64,000 nucleotides of DNA, taken from the NCBI RefSeq assembly GCF_901827175.1, contig NZ_LR594662.1, forward strand, positions 992,001-1,056,000, read 5' to 3'. Under the pieces are notes generated by a model. It saw only the letters and a program-made list of their open reading frames with translations. It searched no databases and was not told the DNA's origin. Each line of letters begins with the position of its first letter. Positions within the stretch are counted from its first letter, which is position 1. Shown one piece after another: positions 8,831-17,979 of this stretch. The position numbers were made by a program, and so were the translations under genes. Origin of the DNA: Variovorax sp. RA8. Lineage in GTDB: Bacteria > Pseudomonadota > Gammaproteobacteria > Burkholderiales > Burkholderiaceae_C.

Positions 8831-9565
8831 ATGAGACTCGAAGGCAAGACCGCGCTCGTCACCGCGGCCGGGCAGGGCATCGGGCACGCGAGCGCGCTCG
8901 CATTGGCCGCCGAGGGCGCGCAGGTCTGGGCGACCGACATCAACGAGGCGCTGCTGTCCCGCTTCGCGGGCGTGGCCAACATCACCGCCGCAAAGCTCGA
9001 CGTGCTCGACAAGGCCGCGATCGACGGCTTCGTGAAGACGCTCCCCGCGCTCGACATCCTCTTCAACTGCGCCGGCGTGGTGCACAACGGCGCCGCGCTG
9101 CAGGCCACGGACGAGGACCTGGACTTCGCCTTCCGCCTCAACGTGCGGGCCCAGCTGTGGACCATCCAGGCCGTGCTGCCGGGCATGCTGGCCGCTGGAC
9201 GCGGCAGCATCATCAACATGGCCAGCGTGTGCTCCAGCATCAAGGGACTGCCGAACCGCTGCGTCTACGGCACCACCAAGGCGGCGGTGCTGGGGCTGAC
9301 CAAGAGCGTCGCGGCCGACTACGTGGGCCAGGGCATCCGTTGCAACGCGGTGTGCCCGGGCACGGTAGACACCCCTTCGCTGGCCGACCGCATCAACGCC
9401 AACGCCGACCCGGTGGAGGCGCGCAAGGCCTTCATCGCGCGCCAGCCCATGGGCCGGCTGGCGCAGGCCGAGGAGATCGCGCCGCTGGTGGTGTTCCTCG
9501 CCAGCGACGAGTCGCAGTTCGTCACCGGCCAGGCTTATGCGGCCGACGGCGGCATCACCATATGA
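8831..9565 (+). CDS. SDR-family 2-keto-3-deoxy-sugar-acid dehydrogenase (L-2-keto-3-deoxyfuconate dehydrogenase-like)
   Basis: This is a 244-residue classical short-chain dehydrogenase: cofactor motif TAAGQGIG near residues 11-18, NCAG near 80, and catalytic YGTTK near residues 146-150. The segments NMASVCSSIKGLPNRCVYG and NAVCPGTVDTPSL resemble Xanthomonas 2-keto-3-deoxy-L-fuconate dehydrogenase, which oxidises C4 of a 2-keto-3-deoxy acid with NAD. The start at ATG 8831 is preceded by AGAAGGA. It overlaps the second SDR gene by 4 bp, with the FAH hydrolase third, the order expected for a diketo-acid route. Longer upstream reading is not conserved and crosses the promoter. Confidence 0.85.
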   Translation: MRLEGKTALVTAAGQGIGHASALALAAEGAQVWATDINEALLSRFAGVANITAAKLDVLDKAAIDGFVKTLPALDILFNCAGVVHNGAALQATDEDLDFAFRLNVRAQLWTIQAVLPGMLAAGRGSIINMASVCSSIKGLPNRCVYGTTKAAVLGLTKSVAADYVGQGIRCNAVCPGTVDTPSLADRINANADPVEARKAFIARQPMGRLAQAEEIAPLVVFLASDESQFVTGQAYAADGGITI

Positions 9566-10308
9566 ACCAGCTCGACTTCCGGGACCGGCATGCGGTCGTG
9601 ACCGGTGGCGCCACCGGGCTGGGGCGCGGCATCGCGCGGCGGCTGATCGACTCGGGCGGCAGCGTCACGCTGTGGGACCGCGATGCCGAGGCGGCCGAGA
9701 AGACGGCCTGGACGCTGGGGCCGAAGGCCTTCGCGCTGAAGGTCGATGTCGCGCAGCAGACCTCGGTGGCCGAGGCGGTGGCGGCCACGCTCACGCAGGC
9801 GGGACGCATCGACGCGCTGGTCAACAGCGCCGGCATCACCGGGCCCAACGTCAAGCTGTGGGACTACCCGGTGGATGCCTGGCGCGAGGTGATGGAGGTC
9901 AACCTCAATGGCCTCTTCATCTGCTGCCGCGAAGTGGTGCCGCAGATGCGCAGGCAGGGCTACGGCCGCATCGTCAACATCGCCTCGGTCGCGGGCAAGG
10001 AAGGCAACCCCAACGCCAGTGCCTACAGCGCGAGCAAGGCGGCGGTGATCGCGCTCACCAAGTCGCTCGGCAAGGAACTGGCCGACACCGGCGTGCGCGT
10101 CAACTGCGTGACACCGGCCGCGGTGAAGACGGCCATCTTCGACCAGATGACGCCGGAGCACATCGCCTTCATGCTCTCGAAGATCCCGATGGGCCGCTTC
10201 GGCACGGTGGAGGAGGTCGCCGCGATGGTGGCCTGGCTTTGCACCGAAGATTGCTCCTTTTCCACCGGCGCCGTGTTCGACCTGTCCGGCGGCCGCTCCA
10301 CCTACTAG
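9562..10308 (+). CDS. SDR-family oxidoreductase (3-oxoacyl-ACP reductase-like fold)
   Basis: The 248-residue classical SDR has TGGATGLG near residue 15, NSAG near 88, catalytic Ser in NIASVAGKEG and YSASK near residues 154-158. It starts at the ATG overlapping the upstream stop by 4 bp; the reading frame is open far upstream, but that is GC-rich shadow sequence. It most likely supplies another oxidation step in the same sugar-acid route, for example sugar or lactone dehydrogenation. The paralogue upstream is the better match to the keto-deoxy-acid step. General annotation as FabG would be misleading here. Confidence 0.85.
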   Translation: MNQLDFRDRHAVVTGGATGLGRGIARRLIDSGGSVTLWDRDAEAAEKTAWTLGPKAFALKVDVAQQTSVAEAVAATLTQAGRIDALVNSAGITGPNVKLWDYPVDAWREVMEVNLNGLFICCREVVPQMRRQGYGRIVNIASVAGKEGNPNASAYSASKAAVIALTKSLGKELADTGVRVNCVTPAAVKTAIFDQMTPEHIAFMLSKIPMGRFGTVEEVAAMVAWLCTEDCSFSTGAVFDLSGGRSTY

Positions 10309-10330
10309 TTTTCCCAGAAGAAAGGACCTC

Positions 10331-11179
10331 ATGAAACTCGTTCGCTATGGCAACCCCGGCAAGGAGAAGCCCGGGCTGGTCGACGACAACGGGCAGCTGC
10401 GCGACCTGAGCGCGGTCGTCAAGGACATCGGCCCCGAGCAGCTCGGCGATGCCACGCTGGCCAAGCTGCGCAAGATCAAGCTCGACAAGCTGCCGCTGGT
10501 CAGGGGCAAGCCGCGCTTCGGCTGCCCGGTGGCGCAGGTTGGCAAGTTCATCGCGATCGGGCTCAACTACGCCGATCACGCAGCCGAGTCGGGCCTGCCG
10601 ATCCCGGCCGAGCCCGTGGTCTTCATGAAGGCCAACAGTTGTGTGCAGGGCCCGAACGATCCCGTCATGCTGCCCAAGAATTCGGTCAAGAGCGACTGGG
10701 AGGTGGAGCTGGGCGTGGTGATCGGCGCGACCGCACGCTATGTTTCGCAGAAGAGCGCGCTGGAGTGCGTGGCCGGCTACTGCGTGATCAACGACGTGAG
10801 CGAGCGCGAGTACCAGATCGAGCGCGGCGGAACCTGGGACAAGGGCAAGGGCTGCGACACCTTCGGCCCCATCGGCCCCTGGCTGGTGACGCGCGACGAG
10901 GTGCCCAACCCGCAGAAGCTGTCGATGTGGCTGGACCTCAACGGCAAGCGCATGCAGACCGGCAACACCAGGACCATGATCTTCAACGTCGCCAAGATCG
11001 TGAGCTACGTGAGCCAGTTCATGACGCTGGTGCCCGGCGACGTGATCACCACAGGCACGCCGCCCGGCGTGGGGCTGGGCATGAAGCCGCCGCTCTACCT
11101 GAAGAAGGGCGACGTGATGACGCTGGGGATCGAGGGGCTGGGCGAGCAGCGGCAGGAAGTGATCGGCTTCAAGGCCTGA
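10331..11179 (+). CDS. FAH-family hydrolase, 2,4-diketo-3-deoxy-acid hydrolase type
   Basis: The 282-residue protein has the fumarylacetoacetate-hydrolase fold: GLNYADHAAE near residue 78, the acidic metal-binding segments EVELGVVIG and INDVSEREYQ, KGCDTFGPIGPW, and TGTPPGVG near residue 240. It is often annotated ureidoglycolate lyase, but next to a keto-deoxy-acid dehydrogenase it fits 2,4-diketo-3-deoxy-L-fuconate hydrolase and its pentonate counterparts. These split the diketo acid into pyruvate and lactate or glycolate. An AAAGGA ribosome site precedes the ATG. It closes the plus-strand operon and is followed by a hairpin. Confidence 0.85.
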   Translation: MKLVRYGNPGKEKPGLVDDNGQLRDLSAVVKDIGPEQLGDATLAKLRKIKLDKLPLVRGKPRFGCPVAQVGKFIAIGLNYADHAAESGLPIPAEPVVFMKANSCVQGPNDPVMLPKNSVKSDWEVELGVVIGATARYVSQKSALECVAGYCVINDVSEREYQIERGGTWDKGKGCDTFGPIGPWLVTRDEVPNPQKLSMWLDLNGKRMQTGNTRTMIFNVAKIVSYVSQFMTLVPGDVITTGTPPGVGLGMKPPLYLKKGDVMTLGIEGLGEQRQEVIGFKA

Positions 11180-11188
11180 TTTCCGAGT

Positions 11189-11213
11189 TCCCTCTCGCCT
11201 TTTGGGAGAGGGA
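11189..11213. terminator. Bidirectional hairpin between convergent FAH gene and mmsA
   Basis: Perfect 8-nt arms TCCCTCTC and GAGAGGGA flank a 9-nt loop in the 45-bp gap between two convergent stops. There is no long T-run on either side, so it is a weaker or factor-assisted terminator. The location supports a shared transcription stop. Confidence 0.55.
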
Positions 11214-11224
11214 GCAATAGCTGC

Positions 11225-12751
11225 CTACTTCGCCGTCGGCATCACGAACTCGGCGCCCTTGGGCGTGCTTTCCGGCCAGCGCTGCATGATCGATTTCTGC
11301 CGCGTGTAGAAGCGCACGCCTTCCTCGCCGTAGGCGTGCATGTCGCCGAACAGCGAGCGCTTCCAGCCGCCGAAGCCGTGCCAGGCCATGGGCACGGGGA
11401 TCGGCACGTTGATGCCCACCATGCCCACCTCGATGCGCCGCGAGAACTCGCGTGCCACGTTGCCGTCGCGGGTGAAGCAGGCCACGCCGTTGCCGAACTC
11501 GTGGGCGTTGACGAGGTCCACCGCCTCCTTGAGGTCGTGCACGCGCACGCACGAGAGGACCGGGCCGAAGATCTCTTCCTTGTAGATGCGCATCTCGGGC
11601 GTGACATGGTCGAAGAGGGTGCCGCCCATCCAGAAGCCGTTGCCGCACCCTTCGCCAGCCTTCTTGCCGTCGAACTCGCGGCCGTCGTAAACCAGCTTGG
11701 CGCCTTCCTTCTCGCCCAGCGCGATGTAGCCGGTGATGCGCTCGTGCGCGGCACGCGTCACGATCGGGCCCATCTCGGCTTCGAGGTTCGAGCCGTCGAG
11801 CACCTTCAGGGTGCGGGCGCGCTCGGCCAGCATCGGCACCAGCTTGTCGGCCACGTCGCCCACCAGCACGGCGACGCTGATCGCCATGCAGCGTTCGCCG
11901 GCCGAGCCGTAGCCCGCGCCGATCAGCGCGTCCACCGCCTGCTCCAGGTCGGCATCGGGCATCACCACCATGTGGTTCTTGGCGCCGCCCAGCGCCTGTA
12001 CGCGCTTGCCGAGGCGTGCGCCGGTCTCGTAGATGTAATTGGCGATCGGGGTGGAGCCGACGAAGCTGATCGCCTTCACGTCCGGGTGCTCCAGCAGCCC
12101 GTCGACTGCTTCCTTGTCGCCTTGCACCACGTTGAACACGCCATCGGGCAGGCCCGCCTCCTTCAGCAGCTCGGCGATGCGCAGCGACGGGCTGGGGTCA
12201 ATCGGGCTGGGCTTGAGGATGAAGCTGTTGCCCGCCGCGATCGCGACCGGGAACATCCACATCGGCACCATCACCGGGAAGTTGAACGGCGTGATGCCCG
12301 CGACTACGCCCAGCGGCTGGCGCGTCGTCCAGTTGTCGATGCCGGTGGAGACCTGGTCGGTGTAGTCGCCCTTCAGCAGCTGCGGGATGCCGCAGGCGAA
12401 TTCGACGATGTCGATGCCGCGCGCCACCTCGCCCTGCGCGTCGGTGAAGACCTTGCCGTGCTCGGCGGTGATCAGCCGGGCCAGCTCGTCGCGGTGCTTG
12501 TTGAGCAGTTCCAGGAACTTGAACATGACCCGTGCGCGCCGGATCGGCGGCGTGTCGGCCCAGGCCGGGAAGGCGGCGCGGGCAGCGGCGACGGCCGTAT
12601 CCACGTCGGCGCGGCCGGCGAGCGAGACGCGGCCGGTCACGGCGCCGGTGGCGGGGTTGAAGACGTCCTGCGCACGCTCGGAGGCGCCGCCGGCGCGCTG
12701 GCCGCCGATGAAGTGCGCGATGGGCGTGGGGGTCGAAGGCTGCTTGGTCAT
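11225..12751 (-). CDS. mmsA: CoA-acylating methylmalonate-semialdehyde dehydrogenase
   Basis: The 508-residue aldehyde dehydrogenase has the MmsA hallmarks: [24 protein letters not shown], and the catalytic cysteine Cys288 in [11 protein letters not shown], with [10 protein letters not shown] near residue 395. It converts malonate or methylmalonate semialdehyde plus CoA and NAD to acetyl- or propionyl-CoA in valine, beta-alanine or inositol breakdown. The ATG has an AGGAGA ribosome site 7 nt upstream. A longer open frame runs back across the promoter and into the LysR gene and is not used. The divergent LysR gene and the palindrome at 12841-12864 suggest local control. Confidence 0.93.
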   Translation of the reverse strand: MTKQPSTPTPIAHFIGGQRAGGASERAQDVFNPATGAVTGRVSLAGRADVDTAVAAARAAFPAWADTPPIRRARVMFKFLELLNKHRDELARLITAEHGKVFTDAQGEVARGIDIVEFACGIPQLLKGDYTDQVSTGIDNWTTRQPLGVVAGITPFNFPVMVPMWMFPVAIAAGNSFILKPSPIDPSPSLRIAELLKEAGLPDGVFNVVQGDKEAVDGLLEHPDVKAISFVGSTPIANYIYETGARLGKRVQALGGAKNHMVVMPDADLEQAVDALIGAGYGSAGERCMAISVAVLVGDVADKLVPMLAERARTLKVLDGSNLEAEMGPIVTRAAHERITGYIALGEKEGAKLVYDGREFDGKKAGEGCGNGFWMGGTLFDHVTPEMRIYKEEIFGPVLSCVRVHDLKEAVDLVNAHEFGNGVACFTRDGNVAREFSRRIEVGMVGINVPIPVPMAWHGFGGWKRSLFGDMHAYGEEGVRFYTRQKSIMQRWPESTPKGAEFVMPTAK

Positions 12752-12840
12752 GGCGGGTCTCCTGCGGTTGCTGCCGCGGTGCTGGGGTCTGGCGAGTCTA
12801 GGAAGCGCGATGCGCCCTGCCAAGGCGCCTGGACTGAATT

Positions 12841-12864
12841 GATTGTTCGCCATGGTGAACAATC
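12841..12864. promoter_or_regulatory. 24-bp palindrome between mmsA and lysR
   Basis: Perfect 8-nt arms GATTGTTC and GAACAATC enclose GCCATGGT, itself nearly self-complementary, so 22 of 24 positions are symmetric. It ends 5 bp before the ATG at 12870 and would cover the ribosome-binding region of the LysR gene. It therefore looks like an autoregulatory LysR-type operator rather than coding sequence. Confidence 0.6.
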
Positions 12865-12869
12865 CAACC

Positions 12870-13808
12870 ATGAATGACAAAAATATCGAGCTGCTCTGGA
12901 CCCATCTCCACTGGCTGACCGTGCTGGAGCAACAGGGCAGCTTCACGGCCGCCGCCGCCCGCCTGGGCGTGAGCAAGGCGGCGATGAGCCAGCGCATCGC
13001 CGAACTGGAGCGCGCGGCCGGCGTGGCGCTGGTACGCCGCACCACCCGCAGCGTGCGCCTGACCGAGGCCGGCCAGCGGCTGGTGGACGACACGCGCGCG
13101 CCCTTCGAGCAGATCGCCCACAGCTTCGCCGGCGTGCGCGACCTGGCGGGCGTGCCCCGCGGCCTCCTGCGGGTGACCGCGCCGGTGGCCTTCGCGCGCC
13201 AGCAACTGGTGCCGCGGGTGGCTGATTTCCTGCGCGCGAATACCGAGGTGCGGCTGGCGCTGGACCTGTCGGACCGGCTCAGCGCGCTGGCGGTGGAAGG
13301 CTTCGACCTCGCGATACGGCATGCGGCCTCGGTGCCCGATACGCACGTCGCCTGGCGGCTGTGCGCCACGCGCTCGGTGCTGGTCGCGAGCCGGGCGTAC
13401 CTGCGCCGCCGCCCCGCGCCACAGACGCCACAGGCGCTGTCGCAACACGACTGCCTGCACTACCCGCGCGCGCAGGACCAGCCGGCGTGGACGCTGGAGT
13501 CATCGAGCGGCCACCGCGCGGTCGAACGCGTCACGATCCCGGTCGCCGGCCCCTTCGCCGCCAACAACAGCGAGGCCCTGCGCGATGCGGCGCTGGCCGG
13601 GCTGGGCATCGCGCTGGTGCCGGACTTCAGCGCCCAGGGCGCGCTGCAGGCCGGCAAGCTGGTGCAGGTGTTGCCGCAGTGGACGCCGGTGGGTGCTTTT
13701 GCCGAGCAGCTCTATGCGGTGCGGCCCTATGCGAGCCATGTGCCGCGGGCGGTGACGGTGTTCGTGGCGTGGTTGAGGGAGTCGTTGAAGGACGGGTTCG
13801 CTGCCTGA
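12870..13808 (+). CDS. LysR-family transcriptional regulator divergent from mmsA
   Basis: The 312-residue protein has the LysR helix-turn-helix at residues 6-65 ([19 protein letters not shown]) and a periplasmic-binding-protein-like effector domain from about residue 95. TTG 12843 and ATG 12852 are possible earlier starts, but both lie inside the palindrome at 12841-12864. The ATG at 12870 gives the usual spacing to the first helix. It probably regulates mmsA and itself. The effector is not predictable; a branched-chain or semialdehyde precursor would fit. Confidence 0.88.
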   Translation: MNDKNIELLWTHLHWLTVLEQQGSFTAAAARLGVSKAAMSQRIAELERAAGVALVRRTTRSVRLTEAGQRLVDDTRAPFEQIAHSFAGVRDLAGVPRGLLRVTAPVAFARQQLVPRVADFLRANTEVRLALDLSDRLSALAVEGFDLAIRHAASVPDTHVAWRLCATRSVLVASRAYLRRRPAPQTPQALSQHDCLHYPRAQDQPAWTLESSSGHRAVERVTIPVAGPFAANNSEALRDAALAGLGIALVPDFSAQGALQAGKLVQVLPQWTPVGAFAEQLYAVRPYASHVPRAVTVFVAWLRESLKDGFAA

Positions 13809-13991
13809 ACTCGAAGGCGGGCATGAATCCGGCTCCGCGCAGTTCATCGGATGCTTCGCTGCGCCATGTCGTGACAGCGGCCCCGAGGGCGTTCAGAATG
13901 GTGGTCGCCCCTACACAAGGAGGAGCCGGCCCTACCGCCGGCGCCGCGCGACGCGCTGCGGCTTACATGCCGCGACGCGCTGGAGTCGCTC
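13809..13991. other. Intergenic region upstream of the PAS kinase
   Basis: This 183-bp stretch holds no convincing gene. It contains a direct repeat of CGCGACGCGCTG (13947-13958 and 13971-13982), the second copy 10 bp before the kinase start, and an AAGGAGGA purine run near 13918 with no start codon at useful distance. A regulatory role for the repeat is possible but unsupported. Confidence 0.4.
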
Positions 13992-16808
13992 ATGACGGAA
14001 CCTAAAGTTGAGGAAACGCTGCCGCGCCCGCCGTCGCAGCCTTTCGAGCGGCAGGCGGAGACCTTGCTGCGCGAGCATTCCAACCTGCTGGATCTGACCA
14101 ATGACGCCATGTTCGTGCGCGACATGGGGGCATCGATCACTTACTGGAATCGCGGCGCCGAGAAGATGTACGGATGGACGGCCGAAGAGGCGCTCGGGCG
14201 GTCCGCGCCCGAGCTGCTGAAGACCTCCTCCGCCGTGCCGCTGGAGCAGATCGAATCGCGGGTGCTGCGCACCGGGCGATGGGAAGGCGAGCTGGTGCAT
14301 CACAGGCGCGACGGAACGCCGGTGGTCGTCGAGAGCCGCCTGGCACTTCAGCGAGACGCGCGGGGCGAGCCGGTGGCGGTCCTGGCGACCAATACCGACA
14401 TCACGCAGCACAAGCGGGCCGAGGAGGCACGGCAGGACCTGGAGGAGCAATGGAGAGCTGCCTTCGAAGCCAATCCCACGATGTACTTCATCATCGATGC
14501 GGGCGGCGCGATCCTGTCGGTGAATCCCGTAGGCGCGGAGCAGCTGGGTTGGCGCGTGAGCCAGCTGATCGGCCAGCCGGTGATCGACCTGTTCCACGAA
14601 GCCGATCGGGACTTCGTCCAGGGAAACGCCGACGAGGCGTTCCGACAGCCCGGCCGCGTCATGCGCTGGAAGGCGCGCAAGGTCCGCAAGGACGGCACGG
14701 TGCTCTGGGTCCGGGAGTCTGCGAACGCAGTCCTGCTGCGCGGCGGCCCGGTGCTGCTCGCGGCCTGCGAGGACATCACCGAGCGCAAGCATGCCGAGGA
14801 CGCGTTGCGCGAGAGCGAGGAGCGCTTTCGCACGCTGGTGATGTTCTCCTTCGACGTGTACTGGGAGAGCGACGCCCAGCATCGCTTCGCCCGCCAGGAG
14901 TATTCGGCCAGGTTCGACCGCGCGCCGGCGGCGGGCTCGGAGATCGGCAAGACGCGATGGGAGGTGCCCTATCTGGAGCCGGACGAGGAGGCCTGGCGCC
15001 AGCACCGCGCCGCGCTCGATGCCCATGTTCCATTCCGCGACTTCGAGCTCGCCCGGGCGACGTCCGACGGCGGCGTACGCCATGTGTCGGTATCGGGGCT
15101 GCCGATGTTCGACGACGCGGGGGGCTTCACGGGCTATCGGGGCGTCGGGCGGGACGTCACCGAGCGCAAGCGTGCCGAAGACACGCTGCGCGAGCACCTG
15201 GGTTTCCTGGAAAGCATGAACCGCGTCAACTGCGCGATGCAGGGGACCAACGACCTCGAGAAGATGATGAGCGATGTGCTCGATGCCGTCCTCGACATCT
15301 TTGCCTGCGACCGGGCGTGGCTCACCTATCCCTGCGATCCGGGAGCCGACTCCTGGCACGCGGTGATGGAGCAGACGCGGCCCGAGTTCCCCGGCGCTTT
15401 CAGCCTCGGCGCCGAGCTGCCCCTCGATGCGGATGTCGCAACGGTGTTCCGGACCGCGCGCAACGCGAGCGGCGCCGTTCCCTTCGGCGAAGGTTGCGAG
15501 CTCCAGGTGCCGGCACGGCTCGCGGAAAGTTTCAGCATCCGATCCGTGCTCGCCATGGCGCTGTACCCCAAGGGCGACCAGCCCTACCTCTTCGGGCTGC
15601 ACCAGTGCTCGCGCCCGCGCACCTGGACGGCGCAGGAGAGGCGGCTGTTCGAGGAGATCGGCCATCGCCTTTCCGACGCGCTCACCAGTCTTCTCATGTT
15701 CCGCAGCCTGCGCGAAAGCGAGTACTTGACGCGGCAGGTTTTCGAGTGCGCCTCCGATGGCGTGGCCGTGATCGGCCGGGATTGCCGCTACCAACGGGTC
15801 AACGAGGTCTACGGCCGCAATTGGAAGATGCCGGCCGACGCCATCGTCGGCATGCATGTCGCCGATCTGCTCGGGACCGACCTCTTCGAGCGTGCCGTGA
15901 AGCCGAGCCTCGACCGCTGCTTTGCCGGCGAGCAGTTCACGTTCGCGGAATGGTGCACTACCGAACTGGGGCGCGTCTACCTGTCGGTGTCCTACTCGCC
16001 GCTGCAGCTCGGCTCGGAGGGCTTGGCGTCTGCGCTCGTGATCATGCGCGATCTCACGCATCACGTCCTGGCATCGGAAGCCCTGCGAGAGGCTCAGGCA
16101 GCGCTTGCGCGGGTCAACCGTGTCACCACGCTCGGCGTGCTCGCGGCTTCGATCGCCCACGAGGTCAACCAGCCGCTGGGAGCCATGGTCGCGAGCGCCG
16201 GGTCCTGCGCGCGCTGGCTCGCGGCCCGGCCACCCGAGCTCGAAAAGGCGCAGCGCTCGCTCGAACGCATCGCCCGGGACGGAAAGCGCGCGGGCGAGGT
16301 CATCGACCGCATCCGAGCGCTGGTCATGCGCCAGCCGCCGCGACGGGACCGCGTCGACCTCAACCAAGTCGTCCTCGACGTGATCGCATTCACGCGCGAC
16401 CAGATGCGCCGCAATGACATCGCGATCCAGAGCACGCTTGCCGAGGGCCTGCCGCCCGTGTGGGGCGACAGGGTGCAGATCCAGCAAGTGGTGCTGAACC
16501 TGATCGTCAACGCCATCGAGGCCATGACCGCTCCCGGCGATCGCTCGCGACAGCTGGCCATCGGCGCGAGCGCAGCGGAGGGTGGGGTGTGCGTCGAGGT
16601 GCGCGACTCGGGCCCGGGCATCGCGCCTGACATTTCCGACAAGCTCTTCGAGCCCTTCCACACGTCCAAGGCGCAGGGCATCGGCATGGGGCTTTCGATC
16701 AGCCGGTCGATCATCGAGGCCCATGGCGGCCGGCTCTGGACCGAGCCGAACCTGCCGCGCGGCGCCGTGTTCCGGTTTTCGCTGCCGACGGGGCAACGGG
16801 AGCCGTAG
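13992..16808 (+). CDS. Multi-PAS/GAF sensor histidine kinase (FixL/TodS-like)
   Basis: This 938-residue cytoplasmic kinase has PAS domains at about 30-135, 150-270 and 280-395, each ending in the D(I/V)T.(H/R)KRAE linker. A GAF domain follows at about 415-565 and a fourth PAS at 575-690. The HisKA domain carries His723 in SIAHEVNQPLGAMVAS, as in FixL/DctB-type kinases, and the HATPase_c domain has NLIVNAIEAM and GIGMGLSISRSIIEAHGG. There are no membrane helices. Its stop overlaps the FixJ-type regulator by one base, giving a direct partner. Conserved haem-binding features of FixL were not established, so the signal is unknown. Confidence 0.92.
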   Translation: MTEPKVEETLPRPPSQPFERQAETLLREHSNLLDLTNDAMFVRDMGASITYWNRGAEKMYGWTAEEALGRSAPELLKTSSAVPLEQIESRVLRTGRWEGELVHHRRDGTPVVVESRLALQRDARGEPVAVLATNTDITQHKRAEEARQDLEEQWRAAFEANPTMYFIIDAGGAILSVNPVGAEQLGWRVSQLIGQPVIDLFHEADRDFVQGNADEAFRQPGRVMRWKARKVRKDGTVLWVRESANAVLLRGGPVLLAACEDITERKHAEDALRESEERFRTLVMFSFDVYWESDAQHRFARQEYSARFDRAPAAGSEIGKTRWEVPYLEPDEEAWRQHRAALDAHVPFRDFELARATSDGGVRHVSVSGLPMFDDAGGFTGYRGVGRDVTERKRAEDTLREHLGFLESMNRVNCAMQGTNDLEKMMSDVLDAVLDIFACDRAWLTYPCDPGADSWHAVMEQTRPEFPGAFSLGAELPLDADVATVFRTARNASGAVPFGEGCELQVPARLAESFSIRSVLAMALYPKGDQPYLFGLHQCSRPRTWTAQERRLFEEIGHRLSDALTSLLMFRSLRESEYLTRQVFECASDGVAVIGRDCRYQRVNEVYGRNWKMPADAIVGMHVADLLGTDLFERAVKPSLDRCFAGEQFTFAEWCTTELGRVYLSVSYSPLQLGSEGLASALVIMRDLTHHVLASEALREAQAALARVNRVTTLGVLAASIAHEVNQPLGAMVASAGSCARWLAARPPELEKAQRSLERIARDGKRAGEVIDRIRALVMRQPPRRDRVDLNQVVLDVIAFTRDQMRRNDIAIQSTLAEGLPPVWGDRVQIQQVVLNLIVNAIEAMTAPGDRSRQLAIGASAAEGGVCVEVRDSGPGIAPDISDKLFEPFHTSKAQGIGMGLSISRSIIEAHGGRLWTEPNLPRGAVFRFSLPTGQREP

Positions 16809-17467
16809 TGGCCACCGAGCAGCCCGTCGTCTTCGTCGTCGATGACGACGTGGCGATGCGCGAGGCGCTGCAGGATCTCCTCGCCTCCGTCGGCATGGAC
16901 GTGCGCGTTTTCGCCTCGACGCAGGAATTCATGCAGTCGCAGCGGCCGGACGCACCCGGCTGCCTGGTGCTCGACGTGCGGCTGCCCGGTGCGAGCGGCT
17001 TGACCTTCCAGGAAGAGCTCCCGCGAGCAGGCGTCGATCTGCCGGTGATCTTCATCACCGGCCACGGGGACATACCGATGACGGTGCGCGCCATGAAGGC
17101 GGGCGCCGTCGAGTTCCTGGGCAAGCCCTTCCGCGACCAGGAGCTGCTCGATGCGATCGACGCCGCGATCGAGCGGAACCGGGCGCAGCGCGGCGAGAGG
17201 GCGCTCGTCGCTCAGCTGCGGCAACGCTTCGCCACGCTCACCCAGCGGGAGCGCGAGATCATGGCGCTGGTGAGTGCCGGGCACGTGAACAAGCAGATCG
17301 CGGCCGACCTGGGCATCAGCGAAGCAACCGTGAAGGTCCACCGCGGGCAGATCATGCGCAAGATGCAGACGAGATCCCTGGCGCAGCTCGTGCGCATCGC
17401 CGACATGCTCGGCCTTGCCGATCCGAGACCCCAGTTAGGCCCCACTAGAGCCGGCGGCGGCGCCTAA
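16808..17467 (+). CDS. FixJ-family response regulator
   Basis: The 219-residue regulator has a receiver domain at residues 5-120 with acidic pocket VVDDD, phospho-acceptor Asp56 in VLDVRLPGASG, Thr in FITGHGD and Lys in GKPF. A complete LuxR-type helix-turn-helix follows at about 140-200 (LTQREREIMALVSAGHVNKQ and ISEATVKVHRGQI). It starts at a GTG overlapping the kinase stop by one base. The pair forms a two-component system; targets are unknown, though the adjacent receiver and small genes are likely in the same transcript. Confidence 0.93.
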   Translation: MATEQPVVFVVDDDVAMREALQDLLASVGMDVRVFASTQEFMQSQRPDAPGCLVLDVRLPGASGLTFQEELPRAGVDLPVIFITGHGDIPMTVRAMKAGAVEFLGKPFRDQELLDAIDAAIERNRAQRGERALVAQLRQRFATLTQREREIMALVSAGHVNKQIAADLGISEATVKVHRGQIMRKMQTRSLAQLVRIADMLGLADPRPQLGPTRAGGGA

Positions 17468-17536
17468 ACCAAAGTCGTAGAGCGCGCGACGCATGTGCAA
17501 TGGTCTTGCGCGTGCGATCGGCCTAGTCTTGCGCCA

Positions 17537-17944
17537 ATGCCCAACACCGAACAAGAAACCCGGGTACGCGACAAGCCGACCGTAGCGATCGTGGACGACG
17601 ATGCGTCGGTTCGCGACACCACGAAGGACCTGCTCGACTCCGCCGGCGTGTCCTGCGCCACCTTCGACTCGGCCGAGAGTTTCCTGCAATCGAAGGGCAC
17701 ATGCGCCGTCCGTTGCCTGGTTGCCGACATGCGCATGCCGGGCATGTCGGGGCTCGACCTGTACCGCCACCTGGCCTCCTGCGGCGCCCGGATTCCCACG
17801 GTCCTGGTCACGGCCTACGCCGACGAACAGGCGTGCGTGCAGGCCCTGGAGACCGGCGTGACCTGCTTCCTCACAAAGCCCTTCCGTCCGGAAGACCTCC
17901 TCGCCTGCATCGAAACCGCCCTGCGCGAAAGCAATCCCGCGTGA
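17537..17944 (+). CDS. Stand-alone receiver-domain protein
   Basis: The 135-residue protein is essentially one CheY-like receiver: IVDDD near residue 18, phospho-acceptor Asp64 in VADMRMPGMSG, VLVTAYAD and the conserved KPF. The start is the ATG giving MPNTEQ, 69 bp after the FixJ-type gene; an earlier ATG adds a non-conserved leader. No output domain is present, so it may act as a phosphate sink, a relay intermediate for the PAS kinase, or by protein contact. Confidence 0.88.
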   Translation: MPNTEQETRVRDKPTVAIVDDDASVRDTTKDLLDSAGVSCATFDSAESFLQSKGTCAVRCLVADMRMPGMSGLDLYRHLASCGARIPTVLVTAYADEQACVQALETGVTCFLTKPFRPEDLLACIETALRESNPA

Positions 17945-17979
17945 GGTGCAGGACTTTCTCCTGGAGCCGCTTCACAGCC

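Noticed and set aside
7939..9561. Very long upstream extension of the second SDR gene (789 residues in total)
   Set aside because: The extension crosses dctP, gntR and the first SDR in the wrong frame. Only the last 248 residues form an SDR, and ATG 9562 overlaps the previous stop by 4 bp.
13932..16796. 954-residue open frame on the minus strand opposite the PAS kinase
   Set aside because: It is an antisense shadow of a high-GC gene. Its translation is rich in Arg/His/Gly/Ala with no family signature, while the plus strand encodes clear PAS, HisKA and HATPase motifs.
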